64,000 nucleotides of DNA from Vibrio plantisponsor (GTDB lineage: Bacteria; Pseudomonadota; Gammaproteobacteria; Enterobacterales; Vibrionaceae). Shown here piece after piece: positions 48,247 through 58,214 of the stretch. The stretch covers positions 9,117 to 73,116 of the forward strand of contig NZ_JABEQC010000014.1 of NCBI RefSeq assembly GCF_013041605.1. Reading direction: 5' to 3'. Position numbers and translations under genes: made by a program. Position 1 is the first letter of the stretch. The number at the start of each line of letters is the position of its first letter. The notes below the pieces were generated by a model. The model did no database searches, had not been told where the DNA came from, and saw only the letters and a program-made list of their open reading frames with translations.

Positions 48247-51200
48247 ATGAGAATTTTGCGTGGTTCCCCAGCTCTTTCTGAGTTTCGTGTCAATAAACTA
48301 CTCGAGACGTGTCGTGAACAAAACTTACCTGTGACGGGTATCTATGCAGAGTTCATGCACTTTGCAGATCTCAAGGCAGATTTAGACGACAGTGAAATCG
48401 AAAAACTTGAGAAGTTACTGACTTACGGTCCAACAATTCAAGAACACGAGCCACAAGGTTTGCTACTTCTTGTTACTCCTCGCCCGGGTACAATTTCTCC
48501 TTGGTCTTCTAAAGCAACAGATATCGCACACAACTGTGGCTTGGCAAATGTTAAGCGACTAGAGCGCGGTACGGCTTACTACATTGAGTCTGAAGGTGAA
48601 CTTTCAGCTGACCAAATCGCTAGCATCAACGCTTTAATTCATGACCGCATGATGGAAGTGGTGTTTACTGAACAAGAGCAAGCTGCTGCACTATTCAAAT
48701 CTGCAGAACCTGCGCCTGTTGCTTACGTTGATCTACTTTCAGGTGGCCGTAAAGCGCTTGAAGAAGCAAACGTTACCCTTGGTCTCGCTCTTGCTGAAGA
48801 TGAGATTGACTACTTACTTGAAAGCTTTGTGACTAAGCTTGAGCGTAACCCAACTGACATCGAATTAATGATGTTTGCACAAGCAAACTCAGAGCACTGT
48901 CGCCATAAGATCTTCAATGCAGATTGGACAATCGACGGCGTGAAGCAAGACAAATCACTGTTCAAGATGATCAAGAACACAATGGAGATGACTCCTGATT
49001 ACGTTCTGTCTGCTTACAAAGATAACGCTGCGGTAATGGAAGGCTCTGAAGTTGGTCGTTTCTTCCCGAATCCAGAGACTCGTCAATACGGCTACAGCCA
49101 CGAGAAAGCACACATTCTTATGAAGGTGGAAACACACAACCACCCAACGGCTATTTCTCCATGGCCGGGTGCTTCTACTGGTTCAGGCGGTGAAATTCGT
49201 GATGAAGGCGCAACGGGTATCGGTGGTAAACCGAAAGCTGGCTTAGTCGGTTTTACAACTTCTAACCTTCGTATTCCAAACTTTGTACAGCCTTGGGAAA
49301 CGGACTTCGGTAAGCCGGGTCGTATCGTTAACGCTCTGGATATCATGCTTGAAGGTCCTCTAGGCGGCGCAGCATTTAACAACGAATTTGGTCGTCCTAA
49401 TCTATTAGGCTACTTCCGTACCTATGAAGAGAAAGTGACTTCTCACGCGGGTGAAGAAGTTCGTGGTTACCACAAGCCAATCATGATTGCTGGTGGTTTA
49501 GGTAACATCCGTGATGAACACGTACAGAAGAAAGAAATTCCTGTAGGTGCAAGCCTAATCGTGCTTGGTGGTCCTGCAATGAACATCGGCCTTGGTGGCG
49601 GTGCTGCTTCTTCTATGGCTTCTGGTCAGTCTGCGGAAGATCTTGATTTTGCTTCTGTACAACGTGAAAACCCAGAGATGGAACGTCGTTGTCAGGAAGT
49701 GATCGACCGTTGTTGGCAGCTTGGTGACGCAAACCCAATCGCATTTATTCACGATGTGGGCGCGGGCGGTATTTCTAACGCATTGCCAGAGCTAGTAGAT
49801 GACGGCGAGCGTGGCGGTATTTTCCAACTACGTGACGTGCCAAATGATGAGCCGGGAATGAGCCCGCTGGAAATTTGGTGTAACGAATCTCAAGAACGTT
49901 ATGTACTGGCAGTTGCGCCAGAAAACATGGCGGCATTCGATGCTATCTGTAAGCGTGAACGTGCTCCATACGCAGTTGTAGGTATCGCAACTGAAGAGCG
50001 CGAACTGAAGCTGGAAGACTCACACTTCGACAACACGCCTATCGATATGCCAATGGATATCCTGTTAGGTAAAACACCTAAAATGCACCGTTATGCGAAA
50101 ACCGCGAAGGTGAACAGCCCAGCGATTGATCGTTCAGGTATTGAATTGGGTGATGCGATTGAACGTGTTCTTCGTCTGCCAGCCGTTGCCGAGAAAACAT
50201 TCCTTATCACCATTGGTGACCGTACGGTAACTGGTCTTGTGGCTCGTGACCAAATGGTTGGTCCATGGCAGGTTCCTGTTGCGAACTGCGCAGTAACAGC
50301 GGCAAGTTACGACACTTACCACGGTGAAGTTATGGCGATGGGTGAACGCACGCCTGTAGCATTACTGGACTTCGGTGCGTCTGCTCGTCTAGCTGTTGGT
50401 GAAGCAATCACTAACATCGCTGCAACTGAAATCGGCGATATCAAACGTATCAAACTATCTGCAAACTGGATGTCTCCAGCGGGTCACCCTGGTGAAGATG
50501 CTGGTCTATACGAAGCAGTGAAAGCGGTAGGTGAAGAGCTGTGTCCTGCACTTGGTCTGACTATCCCTGTGGGTAAAGACTCAATGTCGATGAAGACTAA
50601 GTGGAACGAAAATGGCGAAGACAAAGAAGTGACTTCTCCACTTTCATTGATCATCACTGCGTTTTCTCGCGTAGAAGATGTTCGTAAGACAGTGACTCCA
50701 CAGCTTCGTACAGATTTAGGCGAATCAAGCCTAGTGCTTATTGACCTAGGCAACGGTAAAAACCGTCTAGGTGCAACAGCACTGGCTCAGGTTTACAAGC
50801 AGTTGGGTGATAAGCCTGCTGATGTAGATAACGCAGAGCAACTAAAAGGTTTCTTCAACGCTATTCAAAACCTAGTAAGCAACGACAAGTTGATTGCTTA
50901 CCACGATAAAGGCGACGGCGGTCTATTTGTTACTCTTGCTGAGATGGCATTCGCTGGTCACTGTGGTGTGAAAGCAAACATCGAAGCTTTAGGTGAAGAT
51001 ACACTGGCTGCGCTGTTTAACGAAGAACTGGGTGCAGTTGTTCAGGTTAAGAACGATGAACTTGAGTCTGTACTGGCAACACTAGCTGATAACGGTTTAG
51101 CTGCATGTTCACATGTTATTGGCGCAGTAGAAGCTTCAGACAAGTTAGTGATCACTTCTGGTGACACAGTTTTAGTCGACCGTTCAAGAACAGAACTTCG

Positions 51201-52143
51201 TACTATCTGGGCTGAAATGACGCACAAAATGCAAGCGCTGCGTGACAACCCTGCGTGTGCAAACCAAGAGTTTGAAGCGAAGAAAGATAATTCAGACCCA
51301 GGTCTGAACGTGAAACTCAGCTTCGATACCAACCAAGATGTAGCAGCGCCTTACATTGCGAAGGGCGCTAAGCCTAAGATGGCAATTCTGCGTGAGCAGG
51401 GTGTTAACTCGCATGTTGAAATGGCAGCAGCGTTTGACCGTGCAGGCTTTGAAGCTACCGATATCCATATGAGTGATATCCTGACAGGTCAGGCTGTATT
51501 GGAAGAATACCAAGGTCTTGTGGCTTGTGGTGGCTTCTCTTACGGTGACGTACTGGGTGCCGGTGAAGGTTGGGCTAAGTCAGTGTTATTTAACGCACAG
51601 GCTCGTGACCAGTTTGAAACCTTCTTCAACCGTGAAGATACCTTCTCTCTAGGTGTGTGTAATGGCTGTCAGATGCTTTCTAACCTGAAAGAACTGATCC
51701 CAGGTGCTGACTTATGGCCTCGTTTCGTTCGTAACGAATCTGAGCGTTTTGAAGCTCGCTTTAGCTTGGTAGAAGTTCAGAAATCGGATTCTGTATTCTT
51801 CGACGGTATGGCTGGCTCTCGCATGCCTATCGCAGTATCTCACGGTGAAGGTCGTGTAGAAGTTCGTGATGAAGCACACCTAGCGGCTATCGAAAATTCA
51901 GGTACAGTGGCGGTTCGTTTTGTTGATAACTTAGGTAACCCAACACAACAATACCCGAATAACCCGAATGGTTCGCCAAACGCAATCACTGGTTTAACAA
52001 CTGCTGATGGCCGTGTAACCATTATGATGCCTCACCCTGAGCGTGTATTCCGCACAGTGGCGAACTCTTGGCATCCAGATAGCTGGGGTGAAAACGGTGC
52101 TTGGATGCGTATGTTCCAAAACGCTCGCAAGAACTTAGGTTAA
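48247..52143 (+). CDS. purL: Phosphoribosylformylglycinamidine synthase
   Basis: A 1298-residue large-form PurL, catalysing the fourth step of purine synthesis. N-terminal domain, linker and two AIR-synthase-like halves (QANSEHCRHKIFNADW, ETHNHPTAISPWPGASTGSG, DVGAGGISNALPELV, PVGKDSMSMKT) precede the glutaminase domain with nucleophile Cys in GVCNGCQMLSNLKELI and catalytic His/Glu in MPHPERVFR. ATG 48247 starts MRILRGSPALS as in other PurL. It is controlled by a PurR box. Confidence 0.98.
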   Translation: MRILRGSPALSEFRVNKLLETCREQNLPVTGIYAEFMHFADLKADLDDSEIEKLEKLLTYGPTIQEHEPQGLLLLVTPRPGTISPWSSKATDIAHNCGLANVKRLERGTAYYIESEGELSADQIASINALIHDRMMEVVFTEQEQAAALFKSAEPAPVAYVDLLSGGRKALEEANVTLGLALAEDEIDYLLESFVTKLERNPTDIELMMFAQANSEHCRHKIFNADWTIDGVKQDKSLFKMIKNTMEMTPDYVLSAYKDNAAVMEGSEVGRFFPNPETRQYGYSHEKAHILMKVETHNHPTAISPWPGASTGSGGEIRDEGATGIGGKPKAGLVGFTTSNLRIPNFVQPWETDFGKPGRIVNALDIMLEGPLGGAAFNNEFGRPNLLGYFRTYEEKVTSHAGEEVRGYHKPIMIAGGLGNIRDEHVQKKEIPVGASLIVLGGPAMNIGLGGGAASSMASGQSAEDLDFASVQRENPEMERRCQEVIDRCWQLGDANPIAFIHDVGAGGISNALPELVDDGERGGIFQLRDVPNDEPGMSPLEIWCNESQERYVLAVAPENMAAFDAICKRERAPYAVVGIATEERELKLEDSHFDNTPIDMPMDILLGKTPKMHRYAKTAKVNSPAIDRSGIELGDAIERVLRLPAVAEKTFLITIGDRTVTGLVARDQMVGPWQVPVANCAVTAASYDTYHGEVMAMGERTPVALLDFGASARLAVGEAITNIAATEIGDIKRIKLSANWMSPAGHPGEDAGLYEAVKAVGEELCPALGLTIPVGKDSMSMKTKWNENGEDKEVTSPLSLIITAFSRVEDVRKTVTPQLRTDLGESSLVLIDLGNGKNRLGATALAQVYKQLGDKPADVDNAEQLKGFFNAIQNLVSNDKLIAYHDKGDGGLFVTLAEMAFAGHCGVKANIEALGEDTLAALFNEELGAVVQVKNDELESVLATLADNGLAACSHVIGAVEASDKLVITSGDTVLVDRSRTELRTIWAEMTHKMQALRDNPACANQEFEAKKDNSDPGLNVKLSFDTNQDVAAPYIAKGAKPKMAILREQGVNSHVEMAAAFDRAGFEATDIHMSDILTGQAVLEEYQGLVACGGFSYGDVLGAGEGWAKSVLFNAQARDQFETFFNREDTFSLGVCNGCQMLSNLKELIPGADLWPRFVRNESERFEARFSLVEVQKSDSVFFDGMAGSRMPIAVSHGEGRVEVRDEAHLAAIENSGTVAVRFVDNLGNPTQQYPNNPNGSPNAITGLTTADGRVTIMMPHPERVFRTVANSWHPDSWGENGAWMRMFQNARKNLG

Positions 52144-52185
52144 TTACAGACCTGTGAATTAAAGCTACTAAATTTCAGATAATTA

Positions 52186-52213
52186 AAAACGCAAACCCTT
52201 GGGTTTGCGTTTT
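52186..52213. terminator. purL terminator, bidirectional
   Basis: aaaacgcaaaccc, loop tt, gggtttgcgtttt at 52186-52213, with T-run on plus; the A-rich left side allows use by the DUF4250 transcript on minus. Confidence 0.9.
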
Positions 52214-52242
52214 TTTACATTCTACATCATCAATTTCGAAGA

Positions 52243-52434
52243 TTAACGAAATTGCCCCGCCTCTGGGAGGAACTCAAAGCCCGCTGTGGCCAGCTTGGCT
52301 TCAAGTGCGGTTCGGTCAATATCGAAGTAGGAAACCAGCTTGTCTAAATCACCGTTAAAGTCGTCACGCAGCTTCATGTTCACAATGCTCATTAGCATGA
52401 CTGTGTCCATAGAGGCGAAATTGGCGAGATTCAT
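52243..52434 (-). CDS. DUF4250 small protein
   Basis: A 63-residue protein of the DUF4250 family: MDTVMLMSIVNMKLRDDFNG followed by LDKLVSYFDIDRTALEAKL and FEFLPEAGQFR. The function is unknown. Its ATG overlaps the stop of the yaeP gene by one base, so the two form a small operon. Confidence 0.85.
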   Translation of the reverse strand: MNLANFASMDTVMLMSIVNMKLRDDFNGDLDKLVSYFDIDRTALEAKLATAGFEFLPEAGQFR

Positions 52435-52640
52435 TATTTGTCCTCGAAATCAGAAATCAGTAAGTTTGCCGCAGCAAAGGCGGCTTTTTCTCTTACTTCT
52501 TTTGGTAAAGAAGTATCTGCTGCCACATCGTTCAAAGCACGAACCGCGCAGCTAATTGCTTGAGGAATATAGGCTTGATCGCCACTACCAATTTGAGCGT
52601 ATAACTCACGAACTAAATCACAACAACCGTAAACTTGCAT
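52434..52640 (-). CDS. yaeP: YaeP/UPF0253 family protein
   Basis: A 68-residue protein close to E. coli YaeP: CDLVRELYAQIGSGDQAYIP, AVRALNDVAAD and EVREKAAFAAANLLISDFED. The function is unknown. It is cotranscribed with the DUF4250 gene. Confidence 0.88.
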   Translation of the reverse strand: MQVYGCCDLVRELYAQIGSGDQAYIPQAISCAVRALNDVAADTSLPKEVREKAAFAAANLLISDFEDK

Positions 52641-52802
52641 AACTCTATCCTACTTTTACAGAACGACCTGCTTATAAAGAATGAATAATACAGAACGAGA
52701 CGTCTGCCTTATAAATGATAACTGCTCTCAATATACACAGAGAGCAGAATGAAGACAAAAGTTACCTTTGAGCTGGCTCAATGTTGAGTTTCAGCCGGTG
52801 AA

Positions 52803-53447
52803 TTATTCACCGTTTATCTGTTGATGAATGTTATTTACTAACTCTTCACTTAAACCGAGTTGCTTCGCCAGTTCTTGCAGATACGCTTTTTCCATAAAGT
52901 TTTGCTCGTCGGCAACCAAGGCTGAAGCAAGATAGATTTCCGACGCTTGAGCCGGAGTTTGCGCGAGCGCAGCGATTTCATTCGGGTCTAACGGTTTTTT
53001 CAACTCTTGTTGGAACAGGGTTTGAACGTCGTTATCGGCACCAATCTCATTAATTACTTGGTTTATCTTAGCCATTTCTTGCTCATCTACGTGTCCATCC
53101 GCTTTGGCAGAAGCGATCATCGCTTTAAGAATGAGTATTTCATGGCGAGGATTTGATTGGTCAAAGGTCGCTGGCTGAGTTGGCTCATTTTGATTGGCTT
53201 GCCAGTCGTTATACATCTTATAAGCGAGAGCCCCCAGAGCCGCAGAACCACCGATGGCGAGCGCTTTTTTGCCCAACTTCTTGGTTTTCTTTGAACCCAT
53301 TAAAAGGCCTATGATACCCCCGCCGAGTGCACCTGCACCAAGGGTGGCAAGCTGGCTTTTATCCTGAGCTAAAGACTGAGCTTGCTGTTTACCGGATTGA
53401 ACCAAATTGGAGTTGAGTGCTTGATTGAGTAGGGCTTTGAGATCCAT
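52803..53447 (-). CDS. DUF533 / TerB-like membrane-associated protein
   Basis: A 214-residue YebE-type protein. Residues about 35-80 contain Gly-rich hydrophobic stretches (LATLGAGALGGGIIGLLMGS and ALAIGGSAALGALAYKMY). The C-terminal half is a TerB-like helical domain with acidic residues (MIASAKADGHVDEQEMAKIN). The function is unknown. It lies downstream of proS with the proS terminator in between. Confidence 0.85.
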   Translation of the reverse strand: MDLKALLNQALNSNLVQSGKQQAQSLAQDKSQLATLGAGALGGGIIGLLMGSKKTKKLGKKALAIGGSAALGALAYKMYNDWQANQNEPTQPATFDQSNPRHEILILKAMIASAKADGHVDEQEMAKINQVINEIGADNDVQTLFQQELKKPLDPNEIAALAQTPAQASEIYLASALVADEQNFMEKAYLQELAKQLGLSEELVNNIHQQINGE

Positions 53448-53510
53448 GTCTTTCTCCTTTTTGTTTTTATGCAGTGTAGAAGAGAAATGATGAATCCAGC
53501 ATTAATAAAA

Positions 53511-53532
53511 AAGGCTGCCATTTGGCAGCCTT
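53511..53532 (-). terminator. proS terminator
   Basis: aaggctgcca (53511-53520), loop tt, tggcagcctt (53523-53532); six T follow on the minus strand. It lies 20 bases after the proS stop. Confidence 0.87.
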
Positions 53533-53551
53533 CAAAGATAGACGTTCGAGA

Positions 53552-55267
53552 TTAAGACATTTGCGACTTGATGTGCTCGACGATATCAGCCATTGCCACT
53601 GGAGTTTTGTCACCAGTGCGACGGTTTTTATATTCGAAATTACCTTCGTCCATACTACGATCACCGATAACGATCGTATGAGGAACACCAAGTAGCTCCA
53701 TATCAGAGAACATAACACCTGGGCGTTCTTTACGGTCATCGAATAGAACTTCGATACCAGCTGCTGTCAGTTCAGCATATAGCTTCTCTGCGGCTTCTTG
53801 AACGCGCTCAGATTTGTGCATGTTCATTGGAACGATAGCCACTTGGAACGGTGCAATAGCGTCTGGCCAGATGATACCGTATTTATCATGGTTCTGTTCA
53901 ATAGCAGCAGCCACTACACGAGTAACACCGATACCGTAACAACCCATTTCTAGAATAACGTTTTTACCGTCAGCGCCTAGAACACCACAGTTCATTTTCT
54001 CAGAGTAGTTAGTACCAAGCTGGAAGATGTGACCAACTTCGATACCACGCTTAAGCATGATAGTGCCTTTACCACATGGGCTTGGATCACCTTCCACAAC
54101 GTTACGTAGGTCTTCAACTTGACCTAGTTGAACGTCACGTCCCCAGTTAATACCGAAGTAGTGTTTACCATCAACGTTTGCACCAGCACTGAAGTCACTG
54201 GTTACTGCAACTGTGCGGTCAACGATGAATGGCAGTTTTAGACCTACTGGACCTAAAGAGCCTGGACCTGCACCGACTAGAGCACGAATCTCTTCTTCAG
54301 AAGCCATCTCTAATGGAGAAGCGACTTCCTTCAAGTTTTCTGCTTTTACTTCGTTTAGCTCGTGATCACCACGGATGATCAGGGCAATGATGTCTGCGTC
54401 AACTTCATCTGATGCTTTAACGAAAAGCGTTTTAACTGTTTTCTCGATAGGCAGTTCAAATTGCTCAACAAGTTCTGCAATAGTTTTCGCATTTGGCGTA
54501 TCAACCAGAGTCATCTCTTGAGTTGGAGCTGCGAGTTCTGCTGCTAGTGCAACCGCTTCTGCTTTTTCAATGTTCGCTGCGTAATCAGATTCAGTAGAGA
54601 ATGCGATTAAGTCTTCGCCGCTTTCCGCCAATACGTGGAACTCTTGAGAGCCGCTACCACCGATAGCGCCGCTATCCGCCAATACTGGGCGGTAATCCAG
54701 ACCCATGCGGTCGAATGCTTTACAGTAAGCATCGTGCATTGCGTCGTAAGATTTTTGTAGACCTTCTTTATCGATGTCGAAGCTGTACGCATCCATCATT
54801 GAGAATTCACGAGAGCGCATCACGCCAAAACGAGGGCGGCGTTCATCACGGAACTTAGTCTGGATTTGGTACAGGTTCAACGGAAGCTGCTTGTATGAAC
54901 TCACTTCATTACGCACAAGAGCAGTAATCACTTCTTCTGCTGTTGGGCTCAGTACAAACGGACGAGTGTGGCGGTCAGTAAAGCGAAGCAGTTCTGGGCC
55001 CATCTTTTCTGAGCGACCAGTCTCTTCCCATAGTTCAAACGGCTGCACAACGGGCATTAGTGTTTCGATAGCCCCTGCATTGTCGATTTCTTGGCGAATG
55101 ATGGTTTCGACTTTACGCAGTACGCGAAGACCGGTAGGTAGCCAAGTATAAAGACCTGAAGCTAGCTTACGGATCATACCCGCACGTAGCATGAGCTGGT
55201 GGCTCACTACTTCTGCGTCGTTTGGAGTCTCCTTCAGAGTAGAAAGAAGATATTTACTGGTACGCAT
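53552..55267 (-). CDS. proS: Prolyl-tRNA synthetase
   Basis: A 571-residue bacterial-type ProRS. Class II motifs: RAGMIRKLASGLYTWLPTGL at the start, motif 2 FRDERRPRFGVMRSREFSMM, and motif 3 GCYGIGVTRVVAAAIEQ. The insertion editing domain lies at about 230-390 (ALIIRGDHELNEVKAENL). It charges tRNA-Pro. Confidence 0.97.
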   Translation of the reverse strand: MRTSKYLLSTLKETPNDAEVVSHQLMLRAGMIRKLASGLYTWLPTGLRVLRKVETIIRQEIDNAGAIETLMPVVQPFELWEETGRSEKMGPELLRFTDRHTRPFVLSPTAEEVITALVRNEVSSYKQLPLNLYQIQTKFRDERRPRFGVMRSREFSMMDAYSFDIDKEGLQKSYDAMHDAYCKAFDRMGLDYRPVLADSGAIGGSGSQEFHVLAESGEDLIAFSTESDYAANIEKAEAVALAAELAAPTQEMTLVDTPNAKTIAELVEQFELPIEKTVKTLFVKASDEVDADIIALIIRGDHELNEVKAENLKEVASPLEMASEEEIRALVGAGPGSLGPVGLKLPFIVDRTVAVTSDFSAGANVDGKHYFGINWGRDVQLGQVEDLRNVVEGDPSPCGKGTIMLKRGIEVGHIFQLGTNYSEKMNCGVLGADGKNVILEMGCYGIGVTRVVAAAIEQNHDKYGIIWPDAIAPFQVAIVPMNMHKSERVQEAAEKLYAELTAAGIEVLFDDRKERPGVMFSDMELLGVPHTIVIGDRSMDEGNFEYKNRRTGDKTPVAMADIVEHIKSQMS

Positions 55268-55334
55268 TTATGGTATCCGTTTATCAAAGGTGGTAATAAA
55301 TTTAGCCGCTAATAATATCAGCCAAATGCGAATG

Positions 55335-56030
55335 TCAAAAGTGTTCAATAGTAGTAACTGTCACTAAGTTACCAGATATGGTGAATTTTACGTTCAAATT
55401 GTACAAATGTACCGCGTATTGCTTATCGTCGGGCTTATTTTTCTTGTAAGCAGGACGTGGATCTTGTGCTAGAACTTCGCTAATCACCGCTTGTTTGACG
55501 GTTGAATCTGGTAGCGAATGTAAAATAGCCAGAGCTGTAGGGCTGAATTCAACCTCAACGGTTGAAGGCTCCGCATCTGCGTATCCACCTTTTGCTTCCG
55601 GCACGGAGTCAGAGTAGGGGATATAAGGTTTGATATCGATGATGGGAGTACCATCAACCAGATCAACACTGCCCACTTCTATATAGATTTGCTCGCCTTC
55701 TTTATTTATGCCTCGAAATTCCACTGCAGACATACCAATTCCGTTCGGACGAAATGTTGAACGGGAAGCCAAGACTCCCACTCTTTCATTTCCTCCAAGA
55801 CGAGGTGGTCGAACCGTTGGTTTCCAACCTGCTTCAAGATTTTGATCAAATAAGAACAATAGCCATAGATGACTGAATTGTTCTATCTCACGTACCGCTT
55901 CCAAACAGTTCAACTCGCCGAGTAACTTGATGCGAGCTCTAGCGCTCGGCACCAATCGAGGTTGACGAGGAACAGCGAACTTCTCTTTGTATGGGCTTTC
56001 GATAGTCGCAATAGGAGTGATTTTATGCAT
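55335..56030 (-). CDS. trmO: tRNA (t6A37) N6-methyltransferase TrmO
   Basis: A 231-residue TrmO (formerly TsaA/YaeB). Conserved parts are IESPYKEKFAVPRQPRLVPS, HLWLLFLFDQN, RVGVLASRSTFRPNGIGMSA, VDLVDGTPIIDIKPYIPYSD and DPRPAYKK. It methylates t6A at position 37 of ACY-decoding tRNA-Thr. It is upstream of proS on the same strand. Confidence 0.93.
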   Translation of the reverse strand: MHKITPIATIESPYKEKFAVPRQPRLVPSARARIKLLGELNCLEAVREIEQFSHLWLLFLFDQNLEAGWKPTVRPPRLGGNERVGVLASRSTFRPNGIGMSAVEFRGINKEGEQIYIEVGSVDLVDGTPIIDIKPYIPYSDSVPEAKGGYADAEPSTVEVEFSPTALAILHSLPDSTVKQAVISEVLAQDPRPAYKKNKPDDKQYAVHLYNLNVKFTISGNLVTVTTIEHF

Positions 56031-56123
56031 TGGTCTTTAATGAATTTCTCGTAGCAATGAAAGGGAAAAATATCATACCTAACAAAGAACCGTAGTAATT
56101 ATTATTGATAGTAATTATCTTTT

Positions 56124-56146
56124 GTTATGTTATATTATAACAATTG
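56124..56146 (+). promoter_or_regulatory. Zur box upstream of the L36 paralogue
   Basis: The palindrome TGTTATATTATAACA (56128-56142) with flanks matches the gammaproteobacterial Zur site GAAATGTTATANTATAACATTTC in its core. It is 27 bases upstream of the ATG at 56169. Confidence 0.87.
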
Positions 56147-56168
56147 TTTTTTCACCGAGGTATTGAAA

Positions 56169-56294
56169 ATGAAAGTACTAAGTTCTTTAAAAAGCGCAAA
56201 AAATCGTCACCCAGATTGTCAAATTGTTAAGCGTCGCGGACGTCTCTACGTTATCTGTAAAGCTAACCCTAGATTTAAAGCGGTACAGCGATAA
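56169..56294 (+). CDS. rpmJ2: Zinc-independent ribosomal protein bL36 paralogue (YkgO type)
   Basis: A 41-residue protein: MKVLSSLKSAKNRHPDCQIV, then KRRGRLYVICKANPRFKAVQ. Unlike the zinc-binding L36 it lacks the CxxC pair; only Cys17 and Cys30 remain. It replaces zinc-bearing L36 during zinc shortage. A Zur box stands in its promoter, as known for YkgO/RpmJ2. It is not accompanied by an L31 paralogue here. Confidence 0.93.
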   Translation: MKVLSSLKSAKNRHPDCQIVKRRGRLYVICKANPRFKAVQR

Positions 56295-56518
56295 ATGCCT
56301 GCCTAATATTAAATATAGCGATTGACCTAAAATTTTTAATATTTACATTTATGTAGTTTATAACACTATGCATGGTGCTGATTTGGTTTATTTTGTGCTC
56401 AAATAGAAATACTCTGTAACATCTTTGATTTTGTAATGTTCACTCCCTAAAGTACTCTTCGCCGCGTTTTTGACATTTTTGTCACAAATGCTCAGAGAAA
56501 ACTACAAGGAGGAAACAG

Positions 56519-58105
56519 ATGAGTTCGTCTGCTTCAATAAACAAACCAGCACCTAAAAAGTCACTTTTTACCCGCTTCTTAGATGGTGTTGAGTATTTAG
56601 GGAATCTATTACCCCATCCGATTACATTATTCGCTATTTTCTGTTTAGCGATTCTTATTTCATCAGGTATTGCAGGCTACTTTGAAGTCTCAGTTATGGA
56701 CCCACGTCCAGAAGGCGCTAAGGGCCGTGCCGCTGATGGTATGATCCACGTTGTTAGCCTGCTTAATGCTGAAGGCCTGCAACTGATCGTAACTAACCTA
56801 GTGAAAAACTTTGTTGGTTTCGCACCTTTAGGCACAGTGCTTGTTGCTATGCTTGGTGTGGCAATTGCTGAATATTCTGGTCTTTTATCTGCTGCAATGC
56901 GTGGCCTTGTTATGGGCGCATCTGCTCGCATGGTGACAGTTACAGTTGTATTTGCAGGTATCATTTCTAATACAGCATCTGAACTTGGCTACGTGGTATT
57001 GATTCCACTTGCAGCTATGTTGTTCCACTCTTTAGGTCGTCACCCTCTGGCGGGTCTGGCTGCCGCATTTGCAGGTGTATCTGGTGGTTACTCTGCAAAC
57101 CTTCTGATTGGTACTGTTGATCCACTGCTTTCAGGTATCACTGAAACCGCAGCACAAATGATTGACCCAACTTACACAGTTGGCCCAGAAGTGAACTGGT
57201 ACTTCATGTTTGTTTCTACCTTCTTTATTGCAGGTATGGGTGCTTACGTAACTGAGAAGATCGTTGAACCTAAACTGGGTAAATACAACCCAGAAGAAGC
57301 AGCAGAAGACCTTTCTAAAGACAAGATGGGTACTCTGACTGATATTGAAAAACGTGGTTTGAAGCTTGCTGGTATTGCAGTACTTGCAGTAAGTGCTCTT
57401 CTTGCTTGGACTATCGTTCCTGCTGACGGTGTTCTTCGCTCTGCTGAAGGTACTGTTGCTGGTTCACCATTCCTGAAAAGTATTGTTGCTTTCATCTTTG
57501 TATTCTTCGCAATCCCTGGCTACGTTTATGGCCGTGTTGTGGGTACGATGAAAACTGACCGTGATGTTATCGATGCGATGGCGAAATCAATGTCTTCTAT
57601 GGGCATGTACATTGTATTGGTATTCTTTGCTGCTCAGTTTGTTGCATTCTTCAAGTGGACTAACTTTGGTCAGGTATTTGCTGTTGCAGGTGCAGACTTC
57701 CTGCAAAACATCGGCTTAACAGGCCCAATGTTGTTCTTCGCATTTATCCTGATGTGTGGCTTCATCAACCTGATGATCGGTTCAGCATCGGCGCAGTGGG
57801 CAGTAACGGCACCAATTTTCGTTCCAATGTTAATGCTAGTAGGTTATGCGCCTGAAACGATTCAAGCGGCTTACCGTATCGGTGACTCAACCACTAACAT
57901 CATCACACCAATGATGAGCTACTTTGGTCTGATCCTAGCGGTTGCAACTCGCTACATGAAGAATCTAGGTATTGGTACGCTAATCGCAACTATGCTGCCT
58001 TACTCAATCTGCTTTATGGTTGGTTGGAGCTTGTTGTTCTACGTTTGGGTATTCTTGCTAGGTCTACCTGTAGGCCCGGGTGCAGCAACGTACTACACGC
58101 CATAA
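56519..58105 (+). CDS. AbgT-family transporter
   Basis: A 528-residue membrane protein of the AbgT family (p-aminobenzoyl-glutamate import or antimetabolite export). Typical features are NLLPHPITLFAIFCLAILIS at the start, FVGFAPLGTVLVAMLGVAIA, SELGYVVLIPLAAMLFHSLG, FAGVSGGYSANLLIGTVDPL, and GSASAQWAVTAPIFVPMLML with YRIGDSTTNIITPMMSYFGL. About 12 membrane segments. A strong ribosome site (aaggagg) precedes the ATG. The substrate is unknown. Confidence 0.92.
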   Translation: MSSSASINKPAPKKSLFTRFLDGVEYLGNLLPHPITLFAIFCLAILISSGIAGYFEVSVMDPRPEGAKGRAADGMIHVVSLLNAEGLQLIVTNLVKNFVGFAPLGTVLVAMLGVAIAEYSGLLSAAMRGLVMGASARMVTVTVVFAGIISNTASELGYVVLIPLAAMLFHSLGRHPLAGLAAAFAGVSGGYSANLLIGTVDPLLSGITETAAQMIDPTYTVGPEVNWYFMFVSTFFIAGMGAYVTEKIVEPKLGKYNPEEAAEDLSKDKMGTLTDIEKRGLKLAGIAVLAVSALLAWTIVPADGVLRSAEGTVAGSPFLKSIVAFIFVFFAIPGYVYGRVVGTMKTDRDVIDAMAKSMSSMGMYIVLVFFAAQFVAFFKWTNFGQVFAVAGADFLQNIGLTGPMLFFAFILMCGFINLMIGSASAQWAVTAPIFVPMLMLVGYAPETIQAAYRIGDSTTNIITPMMSYFGLILAVATRYMKNLGIGTLIATMLPYSICFMVGWSLLFYVWVFLLGLPVGPGAATYYTP

Positions 58106-58170
58106 GTCATGCTCGCTTTAAGCGACATATCTTGATTGGTTATATAGCTTGATTAGTTAGATAGATAATA

Positions 58171-58197
58171 AAAAACCTGCGAAATTCGCAGGTTTTT
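58171..58197. terminator. Bidirectional terminator between the AbgT gene and yaiI
   Basis: aaaaacctgcga, loop aat, tcgcaggttttt at 58171-58197, with A-run and T-run on the two sides. Confidence 0.9.
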
Positions 58198-58214
58198 TTG
58201 TATTTAAAATCGAG

